This document shows positions 36,626 through 45,603 of a stretch of DNA of 64,000 nt, in pieces (positions within the stretch are counted from its first letter, which is position 1; the number at the start of each line of letters is the position of its first letter). The stretch is from CBFDBF01 sp050293315. GTDB lineage: Bacteria > Pseudomonadota > Gammaproteobacteria > Chromatiales > Chromatiaceae. Under the pieces are notes generated by a model. It searched no databases and had not been told where the DNA came from. It saw nothing but the letters and a program-made list of their open reading frames with translations. Made by a program: the position numbers and the translations under genes. The stretch lies in assembly GCA_050293315.1 (NCBI GenBank), contig JBNKMS010000015.1, positions 35,650 to 99,649 of the forward strand. The letters are read 5' to 3'.

Positions 36626-38853
36626 CCCTCTGCCTCCTGTGATAGAGCCGCCTTGGTCGCGGCGGCGGCCATATTCATAACCGCCTCTCGTGGCTGGTCT
36701 TTTACCACGCTGCCGTTACCCATGATAATGATCCTGTCCACCAGTGATAGCAGGGTCGGCCGATGGGTGATCAATATCAGACTCCTATCTCCCAGTACCT
36801 GTCCGAGGCGCTGCATAAACGCCTTCTCTGAAGGCATATCCATCATGCTTGTTGGTTCATCCATCAGCAGGATTTGTGGATCGGTGAGAAGCGCCCTGGC
36901 AAGCCCAATGGCCTGACGCTGCCCGCCGGAGAGAGACTGGCCTCGCTCACCCACCATCAAGTCATACCCCTGAGGGTGGCGTGAGACAAAATCATGCACC
37001 CCAGCCAGCTTGGATGCCCGCAGGATCATGGCGTCATCGGCAATATGAGAGCCGATGGCTATGTTGTCCCGTATGCTCCCCTGAAACAGGATCACCTCCT
37101 GCATCACCATACCGATATGAGAACGTACATCGGATGGATCAATCTGCCGTAGATCGGTCCCGTCCAACAGAACCGCCCCCTCATCCGGCTCGTAGAAGCC
37201 AGCGATCATACGGGCCACTGTGGTCTTGCCCGACCCCACAGGACCGATGATCGCCACCTTCTCTCCCGGCCTGATTTGGAATGAGACATCTTTAATGGCT
37301 GCTATATCGGATCCTGGGTAGGAGAAAGATACCCCCTTTAACTCAACATCTCCCTCTATGTCGGGACGGCTTAGAAAACGTTTGCCGCCACCCCGCTCCA
37401 CCGGCAGCCGCATTATCTCATTCAGTGACTTGAGCGCCTCCATGGCATGGTTATAGCGACTCAGGAGGCCGGCGATCTGGCCCAGGGGAGCCATGCTGCG
37501 ACCCGCAATAATGGTGCAGGCAATCAAGGCACCGATGGTCATCTCTCCCTGAATAATCTGGTAGACCCCGATCAAGATGACCCCTACGGTCACCAACTGC
37601 ATCACCGCCTGAGAGAGATTAATCCCGGTCGCAGCCACCAGGCGTACCCCCAGACTGGTCCTGGCCGCCCGCCCGACAAAGTGCTCCCAATCCCGCTGCA
37701 TCCTACTCTCAGCACCCAACGCCTTGACGGTCTCAAGGGCGCCAATAGTCTCCAGGATCACTCCATGTTTTTGTGATTTCTGATCCATCTCCTGGCTTAC
37801 AGCCTGACGTAGGTGGGGCTGTAACACGATCCCGATAAACAGCACCAGGGGCACTGCCAGGGCAGGCGCCAACACCACCACACCACCGATCATATAGATG
37901 ATGAACAGAAACAGGACGATAAATGGCAGATCTACCATGGCGATCACTGCGGCGGAGCTGAAGAACTCGCGCAGGGTCTCAAACTCACGCAGACGGTTGG
38001 CAAACGCCCCGGATGATGGTGGACAGGCGTGGAGCTTCAGACTCAACACCTGCTCAAAGATCCTACTGGAGAGCAGCACATCGGCCCGTTTCCCAGCGCT
38101 ATCCACAAAATAGGCGCGTAGGGACTTCAGGATAAAATCGAACAGGATTACCAGCACGACACCAAGTGCCAATACCCAGAGTGTCGCCTCCGCCTGATTG
38201 GGCACCACCCGATCATATACGTTCATTACAAACAGAGGGCTGGCCAGGACAAAGGTATTAATCAGCACCGCGGCAAGCACTACCTGTGTGTAGGTCCGGC
38301 GGAACTGTCCCAGGGTCCCCCAGAACCATGAACCGACATGCCGCTTCTGCTCCCTCTCTACCCGATGCTCAGTATTAAACTCCGGCTTGACGAATATACA
38401 GTAGCCACTATAGAGCTCTTCTAGTTCTGCCAACAATACGGTGTCGACTCCGCCGCCGCTGTGTGGGAACAGCAGCTCCGCATACTCCCGACCCTTCTCT
38501 TTAAAACTCCTTATCATGATACAGGCGTCCTGGTCCTTAAGCAGTAGGACCACCGGCAACACCATCTTGGGGATCGCCCGCAAGCCGCGAGAAGTGATAC
38601 GCGCACTGAAATCGGCCCGTTCTGCCGCCCGCACGAACAGGTTAGGGGTGAACATCCCATCTTCCAGCGGCAGACCGGAACGTAGTGTGTTGATCGTATG
38701 TGGACGCCCGTAGTGTCTGGTCAGCACCATGAGCGCTCCCAGCAGAGGATCTTGCGCCTCGTTATCTATATCCTCAATAAGCAGCGACCAGCGGCGCTGC
38801 TCACTCGCTGCCCTCTCTGCCGCTCTTCTTTTTTTCTCCGCTTTGGGTGACAT
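36622..38853 (-). CDS. lapB: Type I secretion ABC transporter (LapB-like)
   Basis: 743 residues. An N-terminal C39-like domain (about 35-160) lacks the catalytic cysteine: the equivalent segment reads PLLGALMVLTRHYGRP, so it binds but should not cleave the substrate. A six-helix permease (about 180-470) follows, then an ABC domain with Walker A GPVGSGKTT, signature LSGGQRQ and Walker B ILLMDEPTSMMD. This is the class that exports large RTX adhesins. The LuxR-type regulator gene is 26 bp upstream and lapC overlaps downstream. Confidence 0.93.
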   Translation of the reverse strand: MSPKAEKKRRAAERAASEQRRWSLLIEDIDNEAQDPLLGALMVLTRHYGRPHTINTLRSGLPLEDGMFTPNLFVRAAERADFSARITSRGLRAIPKMVLPVVLLLKDQDACIMIRSFKEKGREYAELLFPHSGGGVDTVLLAELEELYSGYCIFVKPEFNTEHRVEREQKRHVGSWFWGTLGQFRRTYTQVVLAAVLINTFVLASPLFVMNVYDRVVPNQAEATLWVLALGVVLVILFDFILKSLRAYFVDSAGKRADVLLSSRIFEQVLSLKLHACPPSSGAFANRLREFETLREFFSSAAVIAMVDLPFIVLFLFIIYMIGGVVVLAPALAVPLVLFIGIVLQPHLRQAVSQEMDQKSQKHGVILETIGALETVKALGAESRMQRDWEHFVGRAARTSLGVRLVAATGINLSQAVMQLVTVGVILIGVYQIIQGEMTIGALIACTIIAGRSMAPLGQIAGLLSRYNHAMEALKSLNEIMRLPVERGGGKRFLSRPDIEGDVELKGVSFSYPGSDIAAIKDVSFQIRPGEKVAIIGPVGSGKTTVARMIAGFYEPDEGAVLLDGTDLRQIDPSDVRSHIGMVMQEVILFQGSIRDNIAIGSHIADDAMILRASKLAGVHDFVSRHPQGYDLMVGERGQSLSGGQRQAIGLARALLTDPQILLMDEPTSMMDMPSEKAFMQRLGQVLGDRSLILITHRPTLLSLVDRIIIMGNGSVVKDQPREAVMNMAAAATKAALSQEAEG

Positions 38854-38879
38854 GATTTGGGTCTAAATTCCGGTTACTG

Positions 38880-39941
38880 TTATTTGTGCATCAGGGCCGC
38901 AGGCCCGGTCAACACCTTCTTAATCAATCCGGCCTGACGCTGTGTCCCAGTCTTGGTAAAGACCGACTTCAACTGGGCTCGAACTGTATGTATGGTAACA
39001 TCACGATGTTTCGCAATCTCAGCCAGGGTGTCACCCTGCACCAGCCTTAGCAGCAACTCTGTCTCGGAATCGGTGAGGCGATATACCCGTTTAATCGCCT
39101 CGGCTGAGATCTCAAAAAAGCCTCCACCACTGTCTATAAACAACGCCACCCCATGCTGCTCTGCCTGGCTCCCAACAGGTACAGCCAATAGGGTCAGGCG
39201 AGTGCCATCACTCCCACTTATATGCAGCATGTAGCTGCCCTCCTGTTGGCTCTCCAACTCATCCGCCACCCCACGAATAAGGCGATGGAGTGAGGCATTC
39301 TCATCCTTGTTGTGCGCACAGCAGATCTTGTCCGGAGAGATATAGAGTCCACTTTCACCATCACATATCTTACGGGCGGATGCATTCATAAATAGCGCCT
39401 TGGATTCGCGATCGGTCAGCAGCACCCCGAAAGGGAGTCCATCCAGGGCCTGCAGCGCCTTCTGTTCTACCGCCGCGCCCACGCTGTTATCACGCCCCTG
39501 CATCAGTTTGCGATTACGCCCGAATCTGGTCAGTGCCGAGAGCAGGGCATGCTGCAACCTGGGTCCACTGTACTCATGGGCGGGGATAACCTCCTCCACA
39601 CCCCAACCCAGTAGCTGGACCGAAAACAGTGGATCCAAGAACGGCACCACTACCACTACTGGCAGATCCTGAATGACCCCCTCCGGCAGGCCGAACCGCT
39701 TGACGCTGTCATGGTGGTTTGTAGCGAGAAACAGTAGCAGTAGGTCATAGCCCTGCAGTGACTCACGGGAGAGAGAGGGGCCATTTCCAGAGAGCGAGAG
39801 CTTAAAATTGAATGTCAGCTGCTCACCATCTCCGGGCAGCGGCAGCCCCGCATCCGGCAACTCACCAAAACAGAGCACCTGTGCAATCTTGCGGTCACCC
39901 ACACGGTCAGTTGCAGCTACTTTTGCCCCTGCTGTTGTCAA
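38880..39941 (-). CDS. PAS-LuxR transcription regulator in the Lap locus
   Basis: 353 residues from a TTG at 39941; the preceding codon is a stop, and GGAGAGG lies just upstream. The N-terminal 140 residues resemble a receiver-like fold without clear phosphoacceptor (YDLLLLFLATNHH). A PAS-like domain follows (about 160-280, LDGLPFGVLLTDRESKALFMN) with a cysteine pair ICCAHN, and a LuxR-type HTH closes it (LTDSETELLLRLVQGDTLAEIAKHRDVTIHTVRAQL). Position between exporter and porin genes suggests it controls the Lap locus. I know of no equivalent in the Pseudomonas lap cluster. Confidence 0.8.
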   Translation of the reverse strand: MTTAGAKVAATDRVGDRKIAQVLCFGELPDAGLPLPGDGEQLTFNFKLSLSGNGPSLSRESLQGYDLLLLFLATNHHDSVKRFGLPEGVIQDLPVVVVVPFLDPLFSVQLLGWGVEEVIPAHEYSGPRLQHALLSALTRFGRNRKLMQGRDNSVGAAVEQKALQALDGLPFGVLLTDRESKALFMNASARKICDGESGLYISPDKICCAHNKDENASLHRLIRGVADELESQQEGSYMLHISGSDGTRLTLLAVPVGSQAEQHGVALFIDSGGGFFEISAEAIKRVYRLTDSETELLLRLVQGDTLAEIAKHRDVTIHTVRAQLKSVFTKTGTQRQAGLIKKVLTGPAALMHK

Positions 39942-40150
39942 CTACCTCTCCAGGCAATGGTTGATACTGAATATCGGCCCTCTGCTCTCTCTGTAGGTTG
40001 CATTAAAACGGTCAATCTTCAGAGAATTCAGCGCCATCTCAGTTATCGACAATTATAGTAAATACTTAATGCAACACTTATTTTATTAACCTCTCCAGAA
40101 CCGCCTACAGTATACGGCCATCATGGACGACGGAAGCGCAGAGAATGCAA

Positions 40151-40181
40151 AGCCCCATCAATCCAACAGATAGATGGGGCT
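40151..40181 (-). terminator. Terminator of the TolC-family gene
   Basis: AGCCCCATC / GATGGGGCT, 9-bp stem with 13-base loop, 21 bp beyond the stop on the minus strand, followed by TTGCATTC. T-tract is short. Confidence 0.55.
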
Positions 40182-40201
40182 CCATAAGCTTAACCCTGTA
40201 G

Positions 40202-41548
40202 TTACAATTCGTCAGTCTCTGCGGCCTCCTCAGGAACAGTGATATCCAAGGTCTCAACCAGCCGCCCCAGGCTAGCAGTCAACAGATATCTGGCATATAG
40301 GGCCGAGCTCTGAGCAGAGATAAGTTTGGAGCGGGCAACAAACAGCTCATTCTCAGAATCCAGTAAATCGAGTAGATCGCGCTGCCCAACGTTAAACTCT
40401 TCCCGGTATACCTTCACCACCTCTACGTTTGATGCAACCTGGCTCTTACGGCTTTTCACCTCCTCATCCTGGTGCTGTAGACTACTCCAGGCACGCCGTA
40501 CAGACTCCTCCACCTCACGTCTTACCTGCGCCAGCACCTGCATACTCTTACTGTGGCGCTGCGCTGCCGCCTTGGTTGAATAGTGATCGGATCCACCGCG
40601 GAACAGGTTCCATTTCATCCGCAACATCGCAGAGAGATCACTGTTCTCACCACGAACACCATCAATGTTGTCGTCATCGGTTGCTGCCAGCTCAAGATAG
40701 AGCTTGGGATACATCTCCGAGCGCGCCGACCTGATTCGCTCTTTACTTGCGTCCATCTGCGCGCTGGCGCGATGGATGACCGGGTTGTGATCATTGGCTG
40801 TCGCCACCGCGGCCTCTTCACTTTCGGGTAACACTTTATCGTCAAACTCCGGCATGACCAATCCATTAGGCATGTGACCGACAATGCGGTTATAGCTTAT
40901 CTTGGCCATATCCAGGTCGGTCTTGATCTCGGTAACACGTGCTCTCGCCTCGGCCAGCCTGGTCTTGGCCTGTTCCATATCGCCCACCCCTGACTGCCCG
41001 GCATCTACACGCTCCTTGACGCTATTCACGATCCTTCTATGCACCTGCAGGTTACCTTCGGCAAGCCGCAGTATCTTCTGGTGACGCAGCACATTGATAT
41101 AGGCAAAGGCGACATCTGAAGAGAGGGTCTCAGCAACGTCCCGTATATGGTAACCGGCGCCACGTAGCAGCGCCTTCTGTTCATCTATATCCGCCTCCCG
41201 GTCAAAGCCATCAAAGATGGTCTCAACTACGGTCAGTTTGCGCTCTGTGGCAGTCAGCCAGCGATCATCATAACCGTTGGCGCGGGTCGTAGGGCTGTCA
41301 ATTCTTTCGCGACCGCGGGCCAATTCAAGATCGACTGACGGCCAATAGCGGGAGCGGCCATTGGCAAGGTCTGCCTCAATGGCACGACTCTCATGGCGTC
41401 CCTGATGGATGGTAGGATATTCGGTAACCGCCTGCTGCACCGCCTCACGCAGGGTCTGCGCCTGCACGCTTACAGGGTCCAGCAGTAATGTAACTGCTAA
41501 GGGGAGCATCAACCCCCTATACCCTCTCTCCGATATGTATCTAAACAT
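40202..41548 (-). CDS. lapE: TolC-family outer membrane channel (LapE-like)
   Basis: 448 residues with an N-terminal signal peptide (MFRYISERGYRGLMLPLAVTLLL..., cleavage near VQAQ) and the two alpha-helical hairpin repeats of TolC proteins: TLREAVQQAVTEYPTIHQGRHESRAI and later NPVIHRASAQMDASKERIRSARSEMYPKLYLEL. It provides the outer-membrane pore of the type I exporter. It has its own terminator and a perfect CRP-type site 89-104 bp upstream, so it may be transcribed separately from lapBC. Confidence 0.9.
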   Translation of the reverse strand: MFRYISERGYRGLMLPLAVTLLLDPVSVQAQTLREAVQQAVTEYPTIHQGRHESRAIEADLANGRSRYWPSVDLELARGRERIDSPTTRANGYDDRWLTATERKLTVVETIFDGFDREADIDEQKALLRGAGYHIRDVAETLSSDVAFAYINVLRHQKILRLAEGNLQVHRRIVNSVKERVDAGQSGVGDMEQAKTRLAEARARVTEIKTDLDMAKISYNRIVGHMPNGLVMPEFDDKVLPESEEAAVATANDHNPVIHRASAQMDASKERIRSARSEMYPKLYLELAATDDDNIDGVRGENSDLSAMLRMKWNLFRGGSDHYSTKAAAQRHSKSMQVLAQVRREVEESVRRAWSSLQHQDEEVKSRKSQVASNVEVVKVYREEFNVGQRDLLDLLDSENELFVARSKLISAQSSALYARYLLTASLGRLVETLDITVPEEAAETDEL

Positions 41549-41636
41549 AGCCTTTATCTGTGACCTCTTTAATAACCCGCCTGATCAAATACTAACCAAT
41601 GCCCCCCATAGCAGATAGGGTATCTCCTTGATTAAA

Positions 41637-41652
41637 TGTGATCTGCATCACA
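41637..41652. promoter_or_regulatory. Perfect CRP-type site upstream of lapE
   Basis: TGTGA-TCTGCA-TCACA, within AAATGTGATCTGCATCACAT, matches the E. coli CRP consensus in both half-sites and most of the flanks. The centre is 96 bp from the lapE ATG. On the minus strand a TGC-TATGGG extended -10-like element at 41605-41613 lies where a class II promoter would need it. Confidence 0.78.
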
Positions 41653-41828
41653 TTATACCCAGTGGCAGGCGGAAATAACACTACTCATACTCACTGTTTA
41701 TATATACCACAAAGAGGAGGTGTGCAACTGCTTTTTTATGATAAATCAACATCATCCGATAGAAATCGTAGACAATACTTGATGTATTAAATTAAAGAGG
41801 AAACCATATCTAGTGACAGAGACAACAA

Positions 41829-41854
41829 AAAGCCCGCCAATAGTGGCGGGCTTT
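41829..41854 (-). terminator. Rho-independent terminator of the small adhesin gene
   Basis: An 11-bp stem AAAGCCCGCCA / TGGCGGGCTTT with a four-base loop, followed on the minus strand by TTGTTGTC after the T-rich stem end. It lies 32 bp beyond the stop of the adhesin gene. Confidence 0.85.
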
Positions 41855-41885
41855 GATACCACAGAGTTAGAACCTACTCATTTGA

Positions 41886-43346
41886 TTAGCTTTCGTCTAC
41901 CACTATGTTGCCGGTAATGTTAATAAGATCAGCGACATCAGAATCACTCATCCCAGAGATTCCATTCAATGTAATCTCAAAGCCATTAGCCAAAGCAGAA
42001 GCATGTGGTGTATGTGTCCCTGTGCCGTCACCAATAGTCAGTACGTCATTGCCACTTACAGGATCGGAATCCACCAGAACCTCCCTGGGTCCGACGTCTG
42101 GGCCCAGAAGGTCGTCAAACAGCGCATCCAGATTTATTATGTCGCCATCGCCAGTAGAAAAGTCCATGATGGTGTCGTGGCCATCGTTTATTGAATTGTA
42201 CTGGAAGGTATCAGCACCGCTATCACCGGTCAGGGTATCATTACCGGGGCCAGAGACTATTGTGTCATCCCCCGGTGTGCCACCCAACATATTACTGGTG
42301 ACCGGAGGACCATTATATGGTCCAAGTCCAGCATCAGTGATAGTAACCAGGGTTCTGTAATCATGATAGCTAATATCGGATATACCTTGGCCAACATTAT
42401 CAGTGACGCCAACTACGCCACCAGCCCCAAAGTAGATCCAACCATCTCCCTGTGCAGTGTAGGAGAGCGATTGACCCACGCTGTCTGTCTCCAACACATT
42501 ATCCCAAATAAAACTACTGACCTGTGGTTGCCCCTCAGGCTGGGGGATTGTTCCCGTCGGTAAAGCGCCATCTAGGGCAAGCCAGTAGTGCCCACCTGGT
42601 GTCTGGTTGGTCAGGGTGATGGTCTCACCAGCCTGTAAATAGACCCGACCGCCATCCCAGTCATCATTTTGCCCAGAAGATCCGGTGGGTCCAAGATTTG
42701 CCTCGAACCAAAACTGGTGAATACCACCCCCCATATCCTGTGGTGGTAGTGAGTTAGGATCAAAAGGGTTGGGAACCCAGTGATTAGGGAAAGTCATCAT
42801 GACCGGAAACGTTGCCTGATTGTTCTGATAGACAACAGAAGGGCCGATAAAACCACCACCACCGCTTCCATCCTCAACATCCGGTAATACCGGCTCCTGA
42901 TCTCCGAACTCCACCCTGGGCCCCAGATAACCACCATCATAGGGACCATGATTTAGGTCGTCCCCCAGACCTTCAGTGGCATAGGCGGTAAACCCGGCAC
43001 CGCCTCCATCGGAGTTCTGACCACCCTGCCGACCGGCGGCTGGGGCGACCTTGCCATAATCAAGTCCCTCAATTAGGGCCAGGATCTCTTCCCCTGGGAT
43101 GACCGTACCATCGGCCAAGGTCAGCGCAGGGGGCAGCCCGGCACCGGCCAGCGCAATATAGTCATTCAGCACGATCCGCGGATTGTCATCCGGGTTGTCT
43201 GGAGTATCATCCGGGAGGATAACTGTAAGATCACCCGGGTTTTCGTTGGTCTGGACAAACTGCAGGGCACTCAGCTGCTCTCTGCTCTCAATATCCAGAG
43301 ACATCTCCTGTGGTGCTGTGTTCTGATCTTTGTCGCTGTCTGCCAT
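41886..43346 (-). CDS. Small LapA-like type I secretion substrate with LapG-type site
   Basis: 486 residues from ATG at 43346 with GGAGAG six bases upstream. No signal peptide. The N-terminal 100 residues are a retention-module-like segment (LPPALTLADGTVIPGEEILAL) ending in PAAG at 102-105, the type of site cut by LapG between the two alanines. A glycine-rich linker and an unrecognised middle domain (about 170-350, FPVMMTFPNHWVPNP, HQFWFEANLG) follow. The end has three RTX-type nonapeptides (PGDDTI, GPGNDTL, SGADTF) and a type I secretion target domain with MDFSTGDGDIINLDALF. LapA relatives are several thousand residues; this one has no adhesin repeats. Identity as a Lap substrate rests on site, tail and neighbours. 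Confidence 0.85.
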   Translation of the reverse strand: MADSDKDQNTAPQEMSLDIESREQLSALQFVQTNENPGDLTVILPDDTPDNPDDNPRIVLNDYIALAGAGLPPALTLADGTVIPGEEILALIEGLDYGKVAPAAGRQGGQNSDGGGAGFTAYATEGLGDDLNHGPYDGGYLGPRVEFGDQEPVLPDVEDGSGGGGFIGPSVVYQNNQATFPVMMTFPNHWVPNPFDPNSLPPQDMGGGIHQFWFEANLGPTGSSGQNDDWDGGRVYLQAGETITLTNQTPGGHYWLALDGALPTGTIPQPEGQPQVSSFIWDNVLETDSVGQSLSYTAQGDGWIYFGAGGVVGVTDNVGQGISDISYHDYRTLVTITDAGLGPYNGPPVTSNMLGGTPGDDTIVSGPGNDTLTGDSGADTFQYNSINDGHDTIMDFSTGDGDIINLDALFDDLLGPDVGPREVLVDSDPVSGNDVLTIGDGTGTHTPHASALANGFEITLNGISGMSDSDVADLINITGNIVVDES

Positions 43347-43395
43347 GTTAGCTCTCCATCAACAATCCAACTCCCGCCGCTGATTATGGCCGGAA

Positions 43396-43413
43396 TCGCG
43401 TAACTATCTGTTT
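43396..43413 (-). promoter_or_regulatory. Shared motif A, copy 2
   Basis: Minus strand AAACAGATAGTTACGCGA, starting 50 bp upstream of the adhesin ATG; see the copy upstream of the VPLPA gene at 34963-34980. Confidence 0.5.
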
Positions 43414-43457
43414 TTCTGTATCTTGAGCGCCATTATGGTTACGTTTGTGACCCAGCG

Positions 43458-43476
43458 CATCGCCTGTTTGGGTAAT
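43458..43476. promoter_or_regulatory. Shared motif B, copy 2
   Basis: CATCGCCTGTTTGGGTAAT on the plus strand, 112 bp upstream of the adhesin ATG; 17 of 19 bases match the copy at 35109-35127. Confidence 0.45.
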
Positions 43477-43622
43477 GGTTCACAATTTAATCTAGCACAA
43501 ACGCCATTATTTCGGGAATTAATCTACTATTAAGGCGCGTATCGGGACTGCAACGATAGATCCCACCCTCATCGCCCTGCTGGATCTACAGCCCCTCCAT
43601 GGTCTGAAAACAGCTGCAATAG

Positions 43623-45563
43623 CTACTCCGGCCTGCCCACATAGTAGCCCTGGGCCGCATCAAAATGGAGCGATGGCAGCAGATCCCAGACCGCCTCTGA
43701 CTCGACCGATTCGGCAATTACCTCAATATCAAGCCCATGGGCTATGTCCGCCAGCGCCTGCACAAAGAACTGGTGATCCCGGTTCTCATCCAGGGCGCGC
43801 AGGTAGCTGCCATCCACCTTGATATAGTGGATCTTGAGCGAGTGTAGGTAGGCGAGCGAGCTGAAGCTGTGGCCAAAGTGATCCAGTGAGAAGCGCGCAC
43901 CGAGACGTCCCACCCTGGAGATGAAATCCTTAACCAGATCAAGGCTGGCCAGTGCCCCATACTCCGGCAGCTCGAATATGAGCCGCTTTGCAACCTCCGC
44001 CCGCTCTGCAAACGTCTGCTCCAGCCAGGAGACAAAACCTGGGTCATGTAGCGACTGTGGAGATATGTTTATGCTGTAGCGGATCCCCGGCTCGGAATCT
44101 TCCACGCTCTCCAGTACCCGGGTAATTACCGCCCGATCTATCTCTACAGTCAGCCCAAAATTCTCGGCCGTCGGCATAAACAGGCCGGCCGTCACCAGTT
44201 CGCCATCCAGTTCGGCGATACGCACCAGTACCTCACGCTGCAGGAGATCACCAGAGAGACAGTCAACTATCGGCTGATAGTGCAGGACCATACGATCCTG
44301 GGCCAACGCATCTTCGATAAAGCTGCGCCACTCGGTAGCGCCCCGCATTGAGCGCTGCTGCATATCCGCCGGTGAGTTTAGATGGAAACCATTGGCCATC
44401 TCACCCTGGGCCGAGCGCAGGGCCATATCGGCCTGTGATAACAGCTCCTTAAGACTCTGCCGACCATCGTAGTAAGCCATACCCACATGGCCCACATCAG
44501 GCGAATCCGGCTGCCCCGTGGCATAGAGTTCGGTTAACACAGCGGAGAGTCTCTGCCCGATAGCGGCCGCCTCTTCCAGCGAACACTCCTCCACCAGCAG
44601 GGCGAAATCGGCCCCGGAGAGATGGGCCAGAGTATGCCGTGGTATATTCCCCGCCACCCGCTCTAACCCTTGTGCCAGTGTTGCTAGTAGCTTGTCTCCA
44701 GCCTGGTAGCCATGTTTGGCGTTAAACTCCTTGAATGACTTCAGCTGGATCAGGCAGAGCACCCCTTGAGAGAACTGTTCTGTGGATTCGATGCGGTCGG
44801 CTACAGCATCCAGAAAGAAACGCTTATTGGCCAGGCCCGTAACCTCACTCTTGTAGGCCTGCTGCCGCAGCTGCCCCACCAGGTGATCAAGATCTGCCAG
44901 CATCCCCTGCACCTTCTCCGAAAGACGGTTCATCGCCTCAACCATACGCCTCAGGTCACGGGTGCGGGGCAGCTTCTGGGTCGTAAAATCGCGATTACAG
45001 ATAGAGTCGGCCTGTCGCTCTACCTGTTTCAGTGGCTGCAGTACCCAACGCAACATTGCCATTCCCAGTATCAGGATAAACAGCGCGCATGCCAGGAACC
45101 AACCAGCGGTATCCACTACCGTATCCCACAGCTGTACATAGGCATAACCGGGGTGGCTCTGTACAATAACCTTGCCGGCCTGGTTCCAACCCGACATCAC
45201 CACCGCCTCTCCTATCGGGGTCTGCAGTGGAAAGGCGGAGATAAACCAGTCTGGGACCCCCTCGATCTCCACCGGCTGCACCAGATCAACCAGCGGGGTA
45301 CCCTCCATATCCTCAACCCGCACCAGCCGGTAGTAACCGCGATCAAATATGGCACTACTCATGGAGGTGACCATTGCCATATCCTGCTCAGCCAGGTGAG
45401 GAGAGATTGAGAGACCCAAGGAGGTGGCGGCATCCTGAGCATGTGACACCAACTGCGCCTCCAGATAGCTCTGGGTATTACGCACACTGATGGCGAAGGT
45501 GCCGATGAATACCAGCAACAACATGGCCACCACCAGCACAACCAACTGTCTTGAAAGAGTCAT
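43623..45563 (-). CDS. lapD: LapD-like c-di-GMP receptor with degenerate GGDEF and EAL domains
   Basis: 646 residues: transmembrane helix (about 5-25), periplasmic LapD/MoxY-type domain (about 26-150), second helix (about 153-172), HAMP, GGDEF domain and EAL domain. The GGDEF signature reads SGADF and the EAL motif reads EVL; the catalytic DDFG of phosphodiesterases reads DHFG. Both enzyme activities should be lost, as in LapD, where the EAL domain binds c-di-GMP and the periplasmic domain then holds the LapG protease. The lapG gene lies 40 bp upstream on the same strand, giving a lapG-lapD operon. Confidence 0.93.
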   Translation of the reverse strand: MTLSRQLVVLVVAMLLLVFIGTFAISVRNTQSYLEAQLVSHAQDAATSLGLSISPHLAEQDMAMVTSMSSAIFDRGYYRLVRVEDMEGTPLVDLVQPVEIEGVPDWFISAFPLQTPIGEAVVMSGWNQAGKVIVQSHPGYAYVQLWDTVVDTAGWFLACALFILILGMAMLRWVLQPLKQVERQADSICNRDFTTQKLPRTRDLRRMVEAMNRLSEKVQGMLADLDHLVGQLRQQAYKSEVTGLANKRFFLDAVADRIESTEQFSQGVLCLIQLKSFKEFNAKHGYQAGDKLLATLAQGLERVAGNIPRHTLAHLSGADFALLVEECSLEEAAAIGQRLSAVLTELYATGQPDSPDVGHVGMAYYDGRQSLKELLSQADMALRSAQGEMANGFHLNSPADMQQRSMRGATEWRSFIEDALAQDRMVLHYQPIVDCLSGDLLQREVLVRIAELDGELVTAGLFMPTAENFGLTVEIDRAVITRVLESVEDSEPGIRYSINISPQSLHDPGFVSWLEQTFAERAEVAKRLIFELPEYGALASLDLVKDFISRVGRLGARFSLDHFGHSFSSLAYLHSLKIHYIKVDGSYLRALDENRDHQFFVQALADIAHGLDIEVIAESVESEAVWDLLPSLHFDAAQGYYVGRPE

Positions 45564-45603
45564 AACCTGTCTCCCGTTACTCTCTGCTCATTTATATTTA
45601 TGA

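Larger units (their letters stand above)
41549..41885. other. Intergenic region upstream of lapE
   Basis: 337 bp. From right to left it holds the terminator of the adhesin gene (41829-41854), an AT-rich stretch with no convincing gene, and a perfect CRP-type palindrome at 41637-41652. Confidence 0.6.

Noticed and set aside
41719..41781. A 14- to 20-codon frame near AGGAGG upstream of lapE
   Set aside because: The spacing between AGGAGG and either start is wrong (1 or 14 bases) and the peptide has no notable features; left as possible leader only.
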